DNA of 35,259 bases from Candidatus Poribacteria bacterium (GCA_028824125.1 JAPPES010000011.1:1-35259); one strand, 5' to 3'; shown: positions 15,545 to 24,704, counted from the stretch's first letter. Notes: generated by a model not told the origin, from the letters alone. Made by a program: numbers and translations.

Positions 15545-17236
15545 ATGTCAGTCGAATTTTCGAGCAATACTCGTACCCAGAATATAAAAACCTTGAAGAC
15601 GGAACCGTTAGATGTGTTGGTTATAGGCGGTGGCATCGTCGGTGCAGGTCTAATTCGAGACATTGCTTTAAACGGTGGCATTAGAGCAGGTCTAATTGAG
15701 CAAGGCGATTTTGCCTGTGGAACGAGTGGTGCAAGCTCCCAGCTTATTCATGGTGGATTTCGCTACCTGGCAAAACGCGATATCGCTCTTGTGAAACAGG
15801 CACGCAAAGAACGGGAAACTTTGATTCATATTGCCCCCAATCTTGTTAAACCGATACCGATAGCGATTCTTGGTTACAAAGGGGATCCGTATCCACTTAC
15901 TGGGATTCGACTCGCTGCACAATACTATAATCATCTCTCAAAATCAGATACAACAGAAAAAGCCAAATTACTTCTTGATGTCCATAAAATACAAGCCATG
16001 GTCGGTCCAGTCGCTGAAAATGGACTAAAAGGTTGTGTTGTCCTTTGGGATAGCAAGGTTGATGATGCAAGATTAACAATTGCAACTCTCAAGGACGCAC
16101 ATCGGCACGGGGGAGTAATAGCAAACTACGTCCAATTTCTTGAGTTTATTGCCCAACCCGACGCGTCAAATCCAACGCATCGCATAATGGCTAAGGATGT
16201 TATTTCTGGCGAATGTTTTGAGATCGCTGCGCGCAAAATCGTCTCTGCAACAGGTCCATGGACCGATCAGTTATGGTGTAAAGACCCGAGTTACGATGGT
16301 GTTCCTCGATTGGTGACCAAAAATGCAAAAGGAATTCATCTTATCTTACCACGTTGCCATGCCGGAGATACCGCAGTTCAGTGTGGTATTGTGACATATA
16401 CACATGCAGAGAAGTCTCACAATGAAAAACAACGCGCAATTTTTATTTTACCCGGTGAGCACAACACCTCTATTGTCGGCACAACTGAAACGACCCCAGA
16501 GGATGGACCGGAATTTGCTCGTCCGTCTACAAAAGAGGTAACGTATCTGCTTTCTGAAGCGCAGCGGATATTCCCAAGTATGTCGTTAGATAGGAGTTCT
16601 ATTATCGGTACTTACGCGGGCGTACGTCCTCTTATCGCTACCAACCATGCTAAGCAAGTAAGTGATGACCGTAATTTCGTGTCGAGAGAGCATTTAATCA
16701 CTGAAAGTTCAAGTGGCATTTTATATGTTTATGGTGGAAAATTGACAACACACCGTCTAATTGCTGAGGAAACGGCAGACTATTTGGCAGAATCACTAAA
16801 TGTGCCCCGTAGATGCAAAACTGCTGTCTGTCCCTTGCCAAGTGCAATATCAGATGGACTTAACGGATATGACACTGATAAAGAAAACGCACATTTAGTT
16901 GATAAGGAACGTCTAATCCAAAGGTACGGAATTCGAGGGTATCAAAGCATTCAGGAGTTTGTTAATCAGGATGCTACACTTGCGGAGTCTATTACGATGT
17001 CTCTTCCTTTTGTGAAAGCAGAAATTCTCTATGCTTATTGGGGAGAAATGGCAATGACTTTAGAAGACTTACTGTGGAGACGTACCCGCATCGGATGGAC
17101 GCAGGGGCAAGGGTTTGACATAGCACCACAAATAGCACAATTTCTCGTTGAAAGCAACGATTGGAATCAAACGAGGGCAAAAGTAGAAGTTCAGAAATAT
17201 AAGGATCGTATCCAGTGGTTAAATTTTAATTTGTAA
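15545..17236 (+). CDS. glpD: FAD-dependent glycerol-3-phosphate dehydrogenase (GlpD/GlpA-type)
   Basis: A 563-residue flavoprotein that would oxidise sn-glycerol-3-phosphate to dihydroxyacetone phosphate and pass electrons to quinone at the inner membrane. The FAD motif VIGGGIVGAG is at residues 26-35, followed by family signatures GTSGASSQLIHGGFRYL, VVLWDSKVDDARL, SATGPWTDQ and YAGVRPL. The C-terminal ~130 residues form the helical DAO_C domain (ending ...ARTKVEVQKYK-like). Its length fits GlpD. It starts 10 bp after the aminotransferase stop, so the two are probably one operon. No glpK or glpF is nearby, so its role next to an aminotransferase is unclear; G3P-derived polysaccharide or lipid supply is only a guess. 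Confidence 0.87.
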   Translation: MSVEFSSNTRTQNIKTLKTEPLDVLVIGGGIVGAGLIRDIALNGGIRAGLIEQGDFACGTSGASSQLIHGGFRYLAKRDIALVKQARKERETLIHIAPNLVKPIPIAILGYKGDPYPLTGIRLAAQYYNHLSKSDTTEKAKLLLDVHKIQAMVGPVAENGLKGCVVLWDSKVDDARLTIATLKDAHRHGGVIANYVQFLEFIAQPDASNPTHRIMAKDVISGECFEIAARKIVSATGPWTDQLWCKDPSYDGVPRLVTKNAKGIHLILPRCHAGDTAVQCGIVTYTHAEKSHNEKQRAIFILPGEHNTSIVGTTETTPEDGPEFARPSTKEVTYLLSEAQRIFPSMSLDRSSIIGTYAGVRPLIATNHAKQVSDDRNFVSREHLITESSSGILYVYGGKLTTHRLIAEETADYLAESLNVPRRCKTAVCPLPSAISDGLNGYDTDKENAHLVDKERLIQRYGIRGYQSIQEFVNQDATLAESITMSLPFVKAEILYAYWGEMAMTLEDLLWRRTRIGWTQGQGFDIAPQIAQFLVESNDWNQTRAKVEVQKYKDRIQWLNFNL

Positions 17237-17273
17237 AGATTATTTTGATCCAGAATATAGCATTATCAGAAAC

Positions 17274-18290
17274 ATGAATTGGTTTCGTTTTGGCAATCCA
17301 GAGTTCCTCTTTTTTCTATGGGTCGGGTTGCCTATTTTAATTCTATTGCTTCTTTTTGGATTGCGCATGAAGCGAAACGCAATGCTGCTATTCCAAAGCA
17401 ATGTGAATCCGACATATCTAAAACGACACAAGGTTCAAGCGGCGTTGTTTATGTTAAGTTATCTCTTTGTAGCGATGGCAGTAGCGCAGCCGCAGTGGGG
17501 GGCTAAACCTGAAACAGTCGCTGAAAGGTTAGATATTATGCTTGCGCTGGATATTTCTACGAGTATGCTTGCTACAGATAACAACTCTGTCCGACGGCTA
17601 ACGCATGCCAAAGATGTGATCTTCTCTTTGTTGAAACAGCTTGAAGGTGATCGTTTTGGCTTGCTTTATTTTGCCGAAGCAAGTATTGTGGTATATCCCT
17701 TGGCAAGCGATGTCTCTACGCTCAGAGATTTTTTAGCAGCAATGACTCCCGAAACACTTGTCCATAGCAGCACCCGTATCGGCAATGCAATTGAGGTCGC
17801 AACTGCTCGATTCATTTCAGATAAAAATGAGTTGACAAATTCCGATTCCAGTGGGCAAAAAGTGTTGATTCTCTTCACAGATGGTGAGGATTTTGGGACA
17901 GATGCTACTGAGGCAGCAAAAGCAGCTAAAAGGGAGGGTGTATATATCTATTGTGTTGGTGTCGGCACTTCAGATAAACCTGTTCCGATACCGCTGCCAA
18001 TTGAAAGAGCAGGATATAAGCGAGATATTGATGGAAAGCTGGTGCTAACTGCATTGAATGCGGAACGTCTACGTGAAATTGCAAAAGCAGGAAATGGAAA
18101 TTATTACCATGCAAATGAGGGTATCGCTCAGTTAACGAAGGACTTAGCACGACTCGAAAAACAGAAATTCAGGGTGCATGCTGATGGTGAGTATCAAGAA
18201 AGGTTTCAATGGTTTGTGGGGTTAGTCCTGATTCTTTTGATAGGTGAGTTGCTTATTCAAAGATGGAGAAACAAAAGGGAGGTTTGGTGA
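17274..18290 (+). CDS. BatA-like von Willebrand factor A membrane protein
   Basis: A 338-residue protein with N-terminal TM segments (about 11-31 and 56-72), a VWA domain (about 87-290) and a C-terminal TM (WFVGLVLILLIGELLIQ, about 308-325). The metal-ion-dependent adhesion site DISTSM (D93, S95, S97) and ILFTDGEDFG are intact. This two-TM/VWA/TM layout matches BatA/BatB aerotolerance proteins, which usually sit beside a MoxR ATPase and a DUF58 protein. Neither partner is in the window, so this is an orphan copy. It follows the dehydrogenase gene by 37 bp and may be in the same transcript. It converges with the livM-type gene. Confidence 0.82.
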   Translation: MNWFRFGNPEFLFFLWVGLPILILLLLFGLRMKRNAMLLFQSNVNPTYLKRHKVQAALFMLSYLFVAMAVAQPQWGAKPETVAERLDIMLALDISTSMLATDNNSVRRLTHAKDVIFSLLKQLEGDRFGLLYFAEASIVVYPLASDVSTLRDFLAAMTPETLVHSSTRIGNAIEVATARFISDKNELTNSDSSGQKVLILFTDGEDFGTDATEAAKAAKREGVYIYCVGVGTSDKPVPIPLPIERAGYKRDIDGKLVLTALNAERLREIAKAGNGNYYHANEGIAQLTKDLARLEKQKFRVHADGEYQERFQWFVGLVLILLIGELLIQRWRNKREVW

Positions 18291-18329
18291 GAGTTTTAAA
18301 TCAACTTTGTTGAGATACTGAAATGTAAT

Positions 18330-19346
18330 TTATGTTTTCTTGAAAATGAGACCACCCGGACGGAAACGCATCAGTAAAATTAGAATAACACCAAAAATAA
18401 GATAGCGCGCGCCTACTAATTCGGGATATCCAGTAAATCGGGTAAGAACTGTAAGAACTTCACGTAAAATTTCGCCCAATGAGCCAAGAATAGCTGCACC
18501 TATCATCGCACCTCTAATGCTTCCCATTCCCCCGAGGACCACCATACAAAGGATCAGGATTGATTCCCAGAATTCGAAGAATGGCGCACTAATGTTGACT
18601 TGAAATTGTGCGATGAAGCATCCTCCCAATGCTCCAATTGCAGCACTCACTGCAAAAGCAAGCGATTTATAACGACCAACATTAATCCCCATACTTTCTG
18701 CTGCATTCTCGTCTTCGCGAATTGCAACCCACGCTCTGCCAACACGAGAATTCTGTAATCTATAGGTAATAAAGACAACGAATATTAGCAGAATAAGAAT
18801 GTGGTAATAGTTGTGCCAGTTTTGATTAAACGTTATCCCAAAAAGACTTGGTGATGGAATTCCACGGAGTTGTCCATTCGGAGCACCAATCAACCATTGT
18901 TCGTTTCTCACTACACGAAAGAACAACTCAGCAAATCCAAATGTGACAATCGCAAAGTAATCGCCTGTAAGTCGCAACGTTGGTATTCCACGCAATAAAC
19001 CCCACACGGTGCCATGTAGCACAGCCAGCGGCAATGCAAACCAATAAGGAACACCAAGACGCTGCATCAATAACCCGGCTGTATAACCTCCAATCAGGTA
19101 GAAGGCTACATATCCGAGATCAAGCAATCCTGTAAATCCACAAACGATATTTAGTCCGACAGCGAGAAGCATGTAGAGACAGGCACGAACAACGATCCGT
19201 ATTACGTAATCTCCACCCGGCCAACCAAAGTCAATTCTATATTCTGATAAGAATCTCTCTATACCATCAATACCATACATAAACAGTGGTAAAAAGCAGA
19301 TACATAGGCAAAGAATTATGTTTTTGGGTGTTAATTTATCTCGCAT
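18330..19346 (-). CDS. livM: Branched-chain amino acid-type ABC permease, LivM family
   Basis: A 338-residue inner-membrane permease. LivM marks are NIVCGFTGLLDLGYVAFYLIG (seen here as GFTGLLDLGYVAFYLIGGY), GDYFAIVTFGFAELFF, GRAWVAIREDENAAESMGIN and the late ILCMVVLGGMGSIRGAMIGA. About nine hydrophobic helices are visible. It is the last gene of the minus-strand operon, 23 bp after the LivH-type gene. The ATPases LivG and LivF, which normally follow, are missing; a convergent plus-strand gene lies there instead. Ligand is assigned by family only; such systems also carry urea, amides or other amino acids. Confidence 0.87.
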   Translation of the reverse strand: MRDKLTPKNIILCLCICFLPLFMYGIDGIERFLSEYRIDFGWPGGDYVIRIVVRACLYMLLAVGLNIVCGFTGLLDLGYVAFYLIGGYTAGLLMQRLGVPYWFALPLAVLHGTVWGLLRGIPTLRLTGDYFAIVTFGFAELFFRVVRNEQWLIGAPNGQLRGIPSPSLFGITFNQNWHNYYHILILLIFVVFITYRLQNSRVGRAWVAIREDENAAESMGINVGRYKSLAFAVSAAIGALGGCFIAQFQVNISAPFFEFWESILILCMVVLGGMGSIRGAMIGAAILGSLGEILREVLTVLTRFTGYPELVGARYLIFGVILILLMRFRPGGLIFKKT

Positions 19347-19369
19347 ATAAGCCTTATATCCCAGTTTCG

Positions 19370-20287
19370 CTATGCGCGTGTACTTGTCGATTTTCCAAAT
19401 AAACCAGATGGACGAATCAAAATCACAAGAATCATGATAATATATGCAAACGCTATCCGATAACCAGAGTGAATGTCAGCGCCAAATACTTCGGCTATCC
19501 CAATCACGATCCCACCGAAAATTGCTCCAGAGATACTACCAATCCCACCAAGAACGGCAGCTGCAAACGCAGCAACCCCCTTATAATACCCCATCGTAGG
19601 TGTAACAACTTCACTCAATCCAACCATGATACCTGCAACCGCGCCTAAAGCAGAACCGATAGCAAACGTTACTGCAATAACATGGTTCGTTTTAATTCCC
19701 ATCAAATTCGCTGCGACTGCATTTTGTGCGCATGCCCGCATCGCTTTTCCAATTTTGGTTAAGTAAATTAACATGTTTAAGACAACCATTAAAACAACTG
19801 CTAACAAGAGAATAAACACGTCACGAAAAGGTAAAATACCGCCTCCAGGAAGCAATATAGCATTTATAACTTCGCCTGTTTGAGTCACTTCACTGAGAAA
19901 AAAAGATGGTAAAGATTCAGAAGGAAATTGGCGAGGCCTCGCTGACCAAATCATTCGCGCGAGGTTTTGTAATGCAAGCGATATACCGATTGCTGTTATC
20001 AGTGCTGACAAACGCGGTGCATTTCGAAGAGGCCTGTATGCTACAAAGTCAATCAACATTCCTAAAATGGCACAGAGGATCATGCTAAGCGGCACTGCTA
20101 TCCAAAACGGTACACCCATCAATATAAACATAAGGGCAATGTAGGCACCAAACATGTAAATCTCACCATGGGCGAAATTAATCAATTGGATAATACCGTA
20201 GACCATTGTGTACCCTACAGCAATAAGCGCATAAATACCCCCGAGTACCAATCCATTGATTAATTGTTCCAAAATTTGCGCCATCAT
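19370..20287 (-). CDS. livH: Branched-chain amino acid-type ABC permease, LivH family
   Basis: A permease of about 305 residues opening MMAQILEQLINGLVLGGIYA, followed by LIAVGYTMVYGIIQLINFAHGE, the LivH signature (written here in two pieces). GIDRVVY-type late motifs are replaced by AVLGGIGSISGAIFGGIVIG. The open frame extends upstream to a TTG at 20344 (adding MSAKCSVRHLSIMGAKKKE), but the family N-terminus begins at the ATG at 20287 or 20284. The ribosome site there is weak (AAAGAA), so the start is not certain. It is the third gene of the lipoprotein-livK-livH-livM operon. About eight TM helices are visible. Confidence 0.86.
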   Translation of the reverse strand: MMAQILEQLINGLVLGGIYALIAVGYTMVYGIIQLINFAHGEIYMFGAYIALMFILMGVPFWIAVPLSMILCAILGMLIDFVAYRPLRNAPRLSALITAIGISLALQNLARMIWSARPRQFPSESLPSFFLSEVTQTGEVINAILLPGGGILPFRDVFILLLAVVLMVVLNMLIYLTKIGKAMRACAQNAVAANLMGIKTNHVIAVTFAIGSALGAVAGIMVGLSEVVTPTMGYYKGVAAFAAAVLGGIGSISGAIFGGIVIGIAEVFGADIHSGYRIAFAYIIMILVILIRPSGLFGKSTSTRA

Positions 20288-20364
20288 TTCTTTTTTTTTA
20301 GCCCCCATTATGGAAAGATGTCTCACAGAACATTTTGCACTCAAACTTTTAAAGGCAAAATCAA

Positions 20365-21579
20365 TTACTTCAAATTACCCAATTGTTTCTCGGCTGCAAT
20401 AAATTTCCCATCTTTAACTGTCTTCACATAAGCCGGTTTATCAATCGTGTCCCCATTATGATCAAAATAGGTTAAACCTGTGATCCCTTTGTAGCCTTCT
20501 TCAGACGTATCTATGGCGGCTAAATGTTCTCGGATAGCCGTTCGATTATCTGCAACCGATGCTTCCGGATTATAAGTTTTTTGAAGAGCTTCGGCAATCA
20601 TTCCAACAGCATCGTAAGTTAAAGCAGCCCATGTATCTGGCGGCACACCGTGAAGTTTTTCAAAATTGGAAGCCATTTCCTGAGCTTTTTTATCATCCGC
20701 ACCAAATAAAAAAGGAGTTGTAATATAGGTTCCTTCTGCAGCTCTTGAACCAGCAGTTGTCAAAAAATCGGCATTATCAATACCATCTGCCCCAAAAAAC
20801 TGTGCGATGATCCCCGCTTCCCGTGCTTGTTTTACAATCAAGCCAGCTTCGGTATAGAGTCCAGAAATAAAAATAGCGTCCGGCTTTTTGGATTTAATGC
20901 TGGTCAATTGCGCCTTAAAATTGGTAGTATCCCTTTCGTAAGCTTCTGAAGCAACAAGGGTAAGTTCTGTATTTTCGACTTCAGCGACAAACGCGTTTCT
21001 TAAACCACGCCCATAATCATCGTTATCAAAAAAGACAGCAACTGACTCAAGATCAGTCAACACGTTATCTATATATTGTGCAATGAATTTTCCCTGAAAA
21101 TCGTCTCGGTATAAATTACGAAAGGTCCATTTGCTCCCTTCACATACCTCTACAGCAGTTGAACCGGGGGAGAGTTCTACAATACCAACACGATCATAGA
21201 TAGTTTGACCAGCTAACGAACAAGCACTGTTAAAATGTCCAACAACTGCAAGGATTTCGTTGTCGTTAGCGATGCGCTCTGCCACAAGGCTTGCTTCTGA
21301 CCCTTTGCCAGCATCATCTCTAAAAAGCAGCGTTAATTTCATGCCGTTGATTCCACCAGCTTCGTTAACTTCTTTTTCTTTTAGTTGAGCACCTCGTTTG
21401 ATCATATCTCCAAATGCAGCGGCACCCCCTGTATAGGGTGCTGCAACAGCAACTTTCAACTCTTGTTGTGCTCCCTGCGTTTCATCCTGTGCTTCGTCTG
21501 TTTTCTTGTCTGGAGGTTGACATCCCCAAACGAATGCAAGTGATACTAACAATAACAACCCTACAAACCAATTTCTCAT
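20365..21579 (-). CDS. livK: Branched-chain amino acid-type substrate-binding lipoprotein (LivK family)
   Basis: A periplasmic type-I binding lipoprotein of about 404 residues. Its N-terminus MRNWFVGLLLLVSLAFVWGC has lipobox VWGC with C20. The mature part starts with an acidic linker, then LKVAVAAPYTGGAAAFGDMI and MIKRGAQLKEKEVNEAGGIN, typical of the Leu/Ile/Val-binding fold. TWAALTYDAVGMIAEAL near the end is also a family mark. The chosen ATG (21579) has AGGAG about 8 nt upstream; a frame extension to 21636 overlaps the upstream gene and lacks support. It starts 13 bp after the unknown lipoprotein gene and is the ligand-recognition part of the same importer as the two permeases. Confidence 0.87.
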   Translation of the reverse strand: MRNWFVGLLLLVSLAFVWGCQPPDKKTDEAQDETQGAQQELKVAVAAPYTGGAAAFGDMIKRGAQLKEKEVNEAGGINGMKLTLLFRDDAGKGSEASLVAERIANDNEILAVVGHFNSACSLAGQTIYDRVGIVELSPGSTAVEVCEGSKWTFRNLYRDDFQGKFIAQYIDNVLTDLESVAVFFDNDDYGRGLRNAFVAEVENTELTLVASEAYERDTTNFKAQLTSIKSKKPDAIFISGLYTEAGLIVKQAREAGIIAQFFGADGIDNADFLTTAGSRAAEGTYITTPFLFGADDKKAQEMASNFEKLHGVPPDTWAALTYDAVGMIAEALQKTYNPEASVADNRTAIREHLAAIDTSEEGYKGITGLTYFDHNGDTIDKPAYVKTVKDGKFIAAEKQLGNLK

Positions 21580-21592
21580 TTTCAATACTCCT

Positions 21593-22375
21593 TTATTCTG
21601 TAGCAGATTTTTCTGCAACGACTTGCCTAAAGTCAAATTTAAATTTCAATTTTTCCTGTTTGTCATCTGAATGCACAACGCTGATTTCAGAGACAATAAT
21701 TCGCAGTTCCGTATTATCAAGATTAAGTCGATCAAAAATTAAAAGTCCACGCCGCTTAGCCCCCTTAAACAACTTTCCACTCTCAAACAGGCTTTCCGCA
21801 ACTATCGCCTGTCCTTCCTCTAACGCTGCAATATCCACGTAAGTTCGGTGATATGGATAATAACTGTGATAGGGCGAATGGTAGTGTGGATATGTTCTTG
21901 CGGGTCCAGTGTTTTGCTCAGACCGATTCACGTTATCATAAAGGGATTCAAAGTAATCGTAAGGAAGGTTAGCGTACTGAGCACCATTTTTATCCAATAG
22001 CACCGCTGATTCTTCAACCAAAACTCGTGGCGTATCAAGGTTATGGACAGTCATTTCAAAAACTGTATAGATAGGTTCAACATTCCCATGGTTGCCTACA
22101 ATAAGATATGGATTGATACGCGGGTCATCCGTTAGTTCAAAAATCTCCACTTCATCAAGGGGTTCAATGGTAACAGCAACCCCTTTTTGTAAAACGGTAA
22201 CAGCGCCTGTTTCAGGATGAATTTTTGTGTCTGCACGTCCTTCAATTGGCTCTATATGAACCTCAACCGAAGGCTGGGGTGCCACTGCACAACCAACCAA
22301 AAATACACCTACTAAAAAAAGTATACCAAAGTGCAGATGTTGTCTTTGGAAACTTCTCAATTTATGATGCATCAT
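21593..22375 (-). CDS. Lipoprotein of unknown function with His/Tyr-rich segment
   Basis: A protein of about 260 residues that I do not recognise. The signal peptide ends in lipobox LVGC (C29 counting from the ATG at 22375). The mature part looks beta-rich (VEVHIEPIEGRADTKI, VAVTIEPLDEVEIFEL, ...ELRIIVSEISVVHSDD). Around residues 165-190 there is a cluster of histidines and tyrosines (YPHYHSPYHSYYPYHRTY) that could bind metal or be a flexible linker. An AGGAGG precedes the ATG at 22375 by 9 nt; a TTG at 22378 is also in frame. It is the first gene of the operon that continues with livK-, livH- and livM-type genes, and a strong promoter stands just upstream. An accessory role in that importer or in the envelope is inference. 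Confidence 0.7.
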   Translation of the reverse strand: MMHHKLRSFQRQHLHFGILFLVGVFLVGCAVAPQPSVEVHIEPIEGRADTKIHPETGAVTVLQKGVAVTIEPLDEVEIFELTDDPRINPYLIVGNHGNVEPIYTVFEMTVHNLDTPRVLVEESAVLLDKNGAQYANLPYDYFESLYDNVNRSEQNTGPARTYPHYHSPYHSYYPYHRTYVDIAALEEGQAIVAESLFESGKLFKGAKRRGLLIFDRLNLDNTELRIIVSEISVVHSDDKQEKLKFKFDFRQVVAEKSATE

Positions 22376-22412
22376 CAACTTTGTCCTCCTTCACTATGAG
22401 TTTCTATACTAT

Positions 22413-22441
22413 ATTTTACACAATAGAGTTTTTATTGTCAA
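22413..22441 (-). promoter_or_regulatory. Near-consensus sigma70-type promoter of the lipoprotein-liv operon
   Basis: On the minus strand: TTGACA (22441-22436), a 17-bp spacer and TAAAAT (22418-22413). The -35 box overlaps the last codons of the upstream MFS-type gene and the -10 box its stop codon. The predicted start of transcription is about 30 bp before the AGGAGG and ATG of the lipoprotein gene. It allows the liv block to be expressed independently of the genes upstream. Confidence 0.65.
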
Positions 22442-23726
22442 CATTTTTATTTATATTTTCTATTTTTTGATATTGTGATGTCAAATTCGTAACAAGTCCG
22501 CCCCATATACATGATGCCACCATAGCAGCAATGGAATAGGCCATACCGGGAATAGTTTTTATAAACAGACCAATTAATGCAATGACACCCGCACTACCAC
22601 CTTTGGCAGAACGGTATAGGAAAGAATCAATAATCTGTTTCGCTCGGTAACGTTCATCATAGGAAAGCGGTATATAAAATAATTCTTTGGCAGCACGAAA
22701 AAGTGAATAATCAAGGGCTTTAAAAGCTAGAAAGACTCTTGCTGCAGTACGAAGCGATGGGGTAAGCGTCAAAATAAGCCCGTTGACCAAATGCACTATT
22801 GGAATACCGATGTGGATAATCCGTATAAAAACAAATCGGAGTGCTAACGGTACAACAATCAGTTGCAAAACGGCTGAGACCGCGCCAAGGTTTCCATAAA
22901 AGTTGCCGATATACGCAGTTCTGGGATCTTTGTCAGGAAAATCCATTTCCACCAGACCTTTGAATCGGAGATCAAGAACGGTTGAGATGACTTGAGTACT
23001 TATAATCAGCAAACCTATGAACACCAAATATTTAGAACTAAAAAACGTCTTTAGACCTAAGTGTCCACGTCGTCCGCCTTCCTCAGCCACAGTTGGTTTT
23101 GGTTCCCCAGCAAGTGCGTAGGCGATAACAGCAAAAATTGCTGTTGGGACGAGGGAACCGGCGGCGAACACAAGTAGCGTTTCTGATCCCAGTGTTTCTG
23201 CCCATCTTGCTACAAGCTTCCCTCCCACAACGGAGCCAACTGAGGCAATTGCACAAAAGGGACCATTTATTTTTTTTGCCTGTTTAGGTGTAAGCGTGCT
23301 GTTCACAAAAGACCAGAATTGTTCAAGGATGATTACAATGTACGCTTCACGAAAAACATAAATTATAGCAGCAGCGAAACCTACCCCGCTTAAAAGCGCA
23401 AAGTAGCACGATAAGATCAAAACTCCTGATAGGATAGAGGTTATCGCTAAGGTGCGCGTGGCACCAAGCCACGAGAGGAGAAGTCCATAGGGGCAAAGAA
23501 TTAAAAGCACACTGGGTGGAACAGCCGCCATTACCCACGGAAGGTTATCTGCCGTGTATACTTCAATGAATAAGGAACCTGAGACGGCGCGGATAAATTC
23601 ATATCCGCACAAAAGAAAACTCGCGGCGGCAGAGATAGCAAATGCAGCAAAAAGGATATGTCGTGGAAGATCAACGAACTCTGAGAAGTAGCGGAACACG
23701 CTTTCGGAGCTATTATTTTTATTCAT
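22416..23726 (-). CDS. MFS-type protein related to ATP/ADP translocases (TLC-like)
   Basis: A 436-residue membrane protein with about 11-12 hydrophobic segments. The pattern EFIRAVSGSLFIEVYTADNLPWVM near the N-terminus (seen as FIRAVSGSLFIEVYTADNLP) and FWSFVNSTLTPKQAKKINGP near residues 135-155 resemble nucleotide-transporter-like MFS proteins (Npt1/Tlc superfamily). Free-living bacteria of several phyla carry such proteins with unknown substrates. The family's energy-parasite function (ATP import) should not be assumed. Few charged residues break the helices; a cytoplasmic loop (EPKPTVAEEGGRRGHLG) is near the centre. It starts 30 bp after the dioxygenase stop on the same strand and could be co-transcribed with it. 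Its end overlaps the promoter of the next operon. Confidence 0.68.
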   Translation of the reverse strand: MNKNNSSESVFRYFSEFVDLPRHILFAAFAISAAASFLLCGYEFIRAVSGSLFIEVYTADNLPWVMAAVPPSVLLILCPYGLLLSWLGATRTLAITSILSGVLILSCYFALLSGVGFAAAIIYVFREAYIVIILEQFWSFVNSTLTPKQAKKINGPFCAIASVGSVVGGKLVARWAETLGSETLLVFAAGSLVPTAIFAVIAYALAGEPKPTVAEEGGRRGHLGLKTFFSSKYLVFIGLLIISTQVISTVLDLRFKGLVEMDFPDKDPRTAYIGNFYGNLGAVSAVLQLIVVPLALRFVFIRIIHIGIPIVHLVNGLILTLTPSLRTAARVFLAFKALDYSLFRAAKELFYIPLSYDERYRAKQIIDSFLYRSAKGGSAGVIALIGLFIKTIPGMAYSIAAMVASCIWGGLVTNLTSQYQKIENINKNVDNKNSIV

Positions 23727-23756
23727 ACTTACGGAAATACATAGTTGACATTGTTG

Positions 23757-24578
23757 TTACGGGAGGCTATCCTCAGCGGGACGTGGGTTGTGAACCCAAT
23801 GCCCGTTCGGATCGGTACCTCTGGCAATAATAGCCCGTTGGTTCCAATTGTTTGATGCATGGACTTCTGGTGGGACAAATCGCATTGTTAAACCGCATCG
23901 CCGCCGATCAGAGGTGTTCGGTTCTGAACCGTGCAATAGTAAATCGGAATGCAACGAAAGCTGCCCTGCTTTCATTTCAAACGGTACGGGTACATCACCA
24001 AACTGTTCGGGTTCTTGAACAGTCTGCCCAAGCACATTCTTTTCTTCTGCTGTGCTTCTTTCAAACGCGATCTGTCCATGTAAATGTGATTTTGGAATAA
24101 CAGCCATCGCACCGTTTTCAACGGAGGCATCATCAATCGCGAGCCATACAGTAACGGTTTTACTCGGTGAAAGTGGCCAGTATGAGGCATCCTGATGCCA
24201 GCTGACCTGTTTTTCGTCACCAGGCAGCTTGCAGAAATAGTGCGTTCCCCAGCAGATAAGGTTTTCACCAAGCAGGTCTTGAACGTAATCCAATATTCTA
24301 TCTTCAGTAATGAGGTCGTGAATGCCTGCACAACGTGTATGCCAGCCATTAATGGAATAACCGTTTCCACCCTCTGCCAAAACTTTTTCCATAAGTTCGT
24401 TAAAGTACTCGCGGTGTTGTGAAATTTCCGCTTCAGAGAAAACATCTAAAGGACTGATAAATCCATTTTCATTAAAGTGTTGAATTTGCTCAGGTGTTAA
24501 CGTTGATGGATTTTCGTTTTCAACAGGGAAGAATTGTAGTTTACGTTTGAGTTCTGGCATCGCATCCGTAATTGCCAT
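23757..24578 (-). CDS. Phytanoyl-CoA dioxygenase-family (PhyH) Fe(II)/2-oxoglutarate oxygenase
   Basis: A 273-residue cytosolic oxygenase. The iron-binding HxD is H128-D130 in SWHQDASYW, and the distal histidine is H216 in LLLHGSEPN. An arginine-rich RRRCGLTMRF some ten residues later probably holds the 2-oxoglutarate carboxylate. ENGAMAVIPKSHLHG is a typical family stretch. Members hydroxylate varied substrates; the true substrate here is unknown. AGGAGA stands about 10 nt before the ATG. The gene precedes the TLC-like transporter, which might move a related compound. Upstream, at 24598, begins a repeat element. Expansion of this family is a known trait of Poribacteria, which supports the lineage guess. 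Confidence 0.87.
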   Translation of the reverse strand: MAITDAMPELKRKLQFFPVENENPSTLTPEQIQHFNENGFISPLDVFSEAEISQHREYFNELMEKVLAEGGNGYSINGWHTRCAGIHDLITEDRILDYVQDLLGENLICWGTHYFCKLPGDEKQVSWHQDASYWPLSPSKTVTVWLAIDDASVENGAMAVIPKSHLHGQIAFERSTAEEKNVLGQTVQEPEQFGDVPVPFEMKAGQLSLHSDLLLHGSEPNTSDRRRCGLTMRFVPPEVHASNNWNQRAIIARGTDPNGHWVHNPRPAEDSLP

Positions 24579-24704
24579 TGATAAGTTCTCTCCTAAGTAT
24601 AGTAAAACCTGTAATTAATGGGACACTTCTGTTCCGCAAACTTTATTGTCTCATCGGCACAATCTAAATGAAGATAAAAATAAATTCGGTATTTTCCTTT
24701 CCTT

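Noticed and set aside
18290..18330. Bidirectional terminator between the BatA-like and livM genes
   Set aside because: Only a five-bp TCAAC/GTTGA stem is visible and no good T-tract; too weak to call.
22416..23726. True ATP/ADP translocase implying an intracellular parasite
   Set aside because: Only partial similarity in motifs; full polysaccharide, LPS and secreted-protein genes argue against an energy parasite.
23972..24445. Minus-strand 157-residue frame
   Set aside because: A shifted frame within the PhyH dioxygenase gene, which carries the intact HxD...H motif in the other frame.
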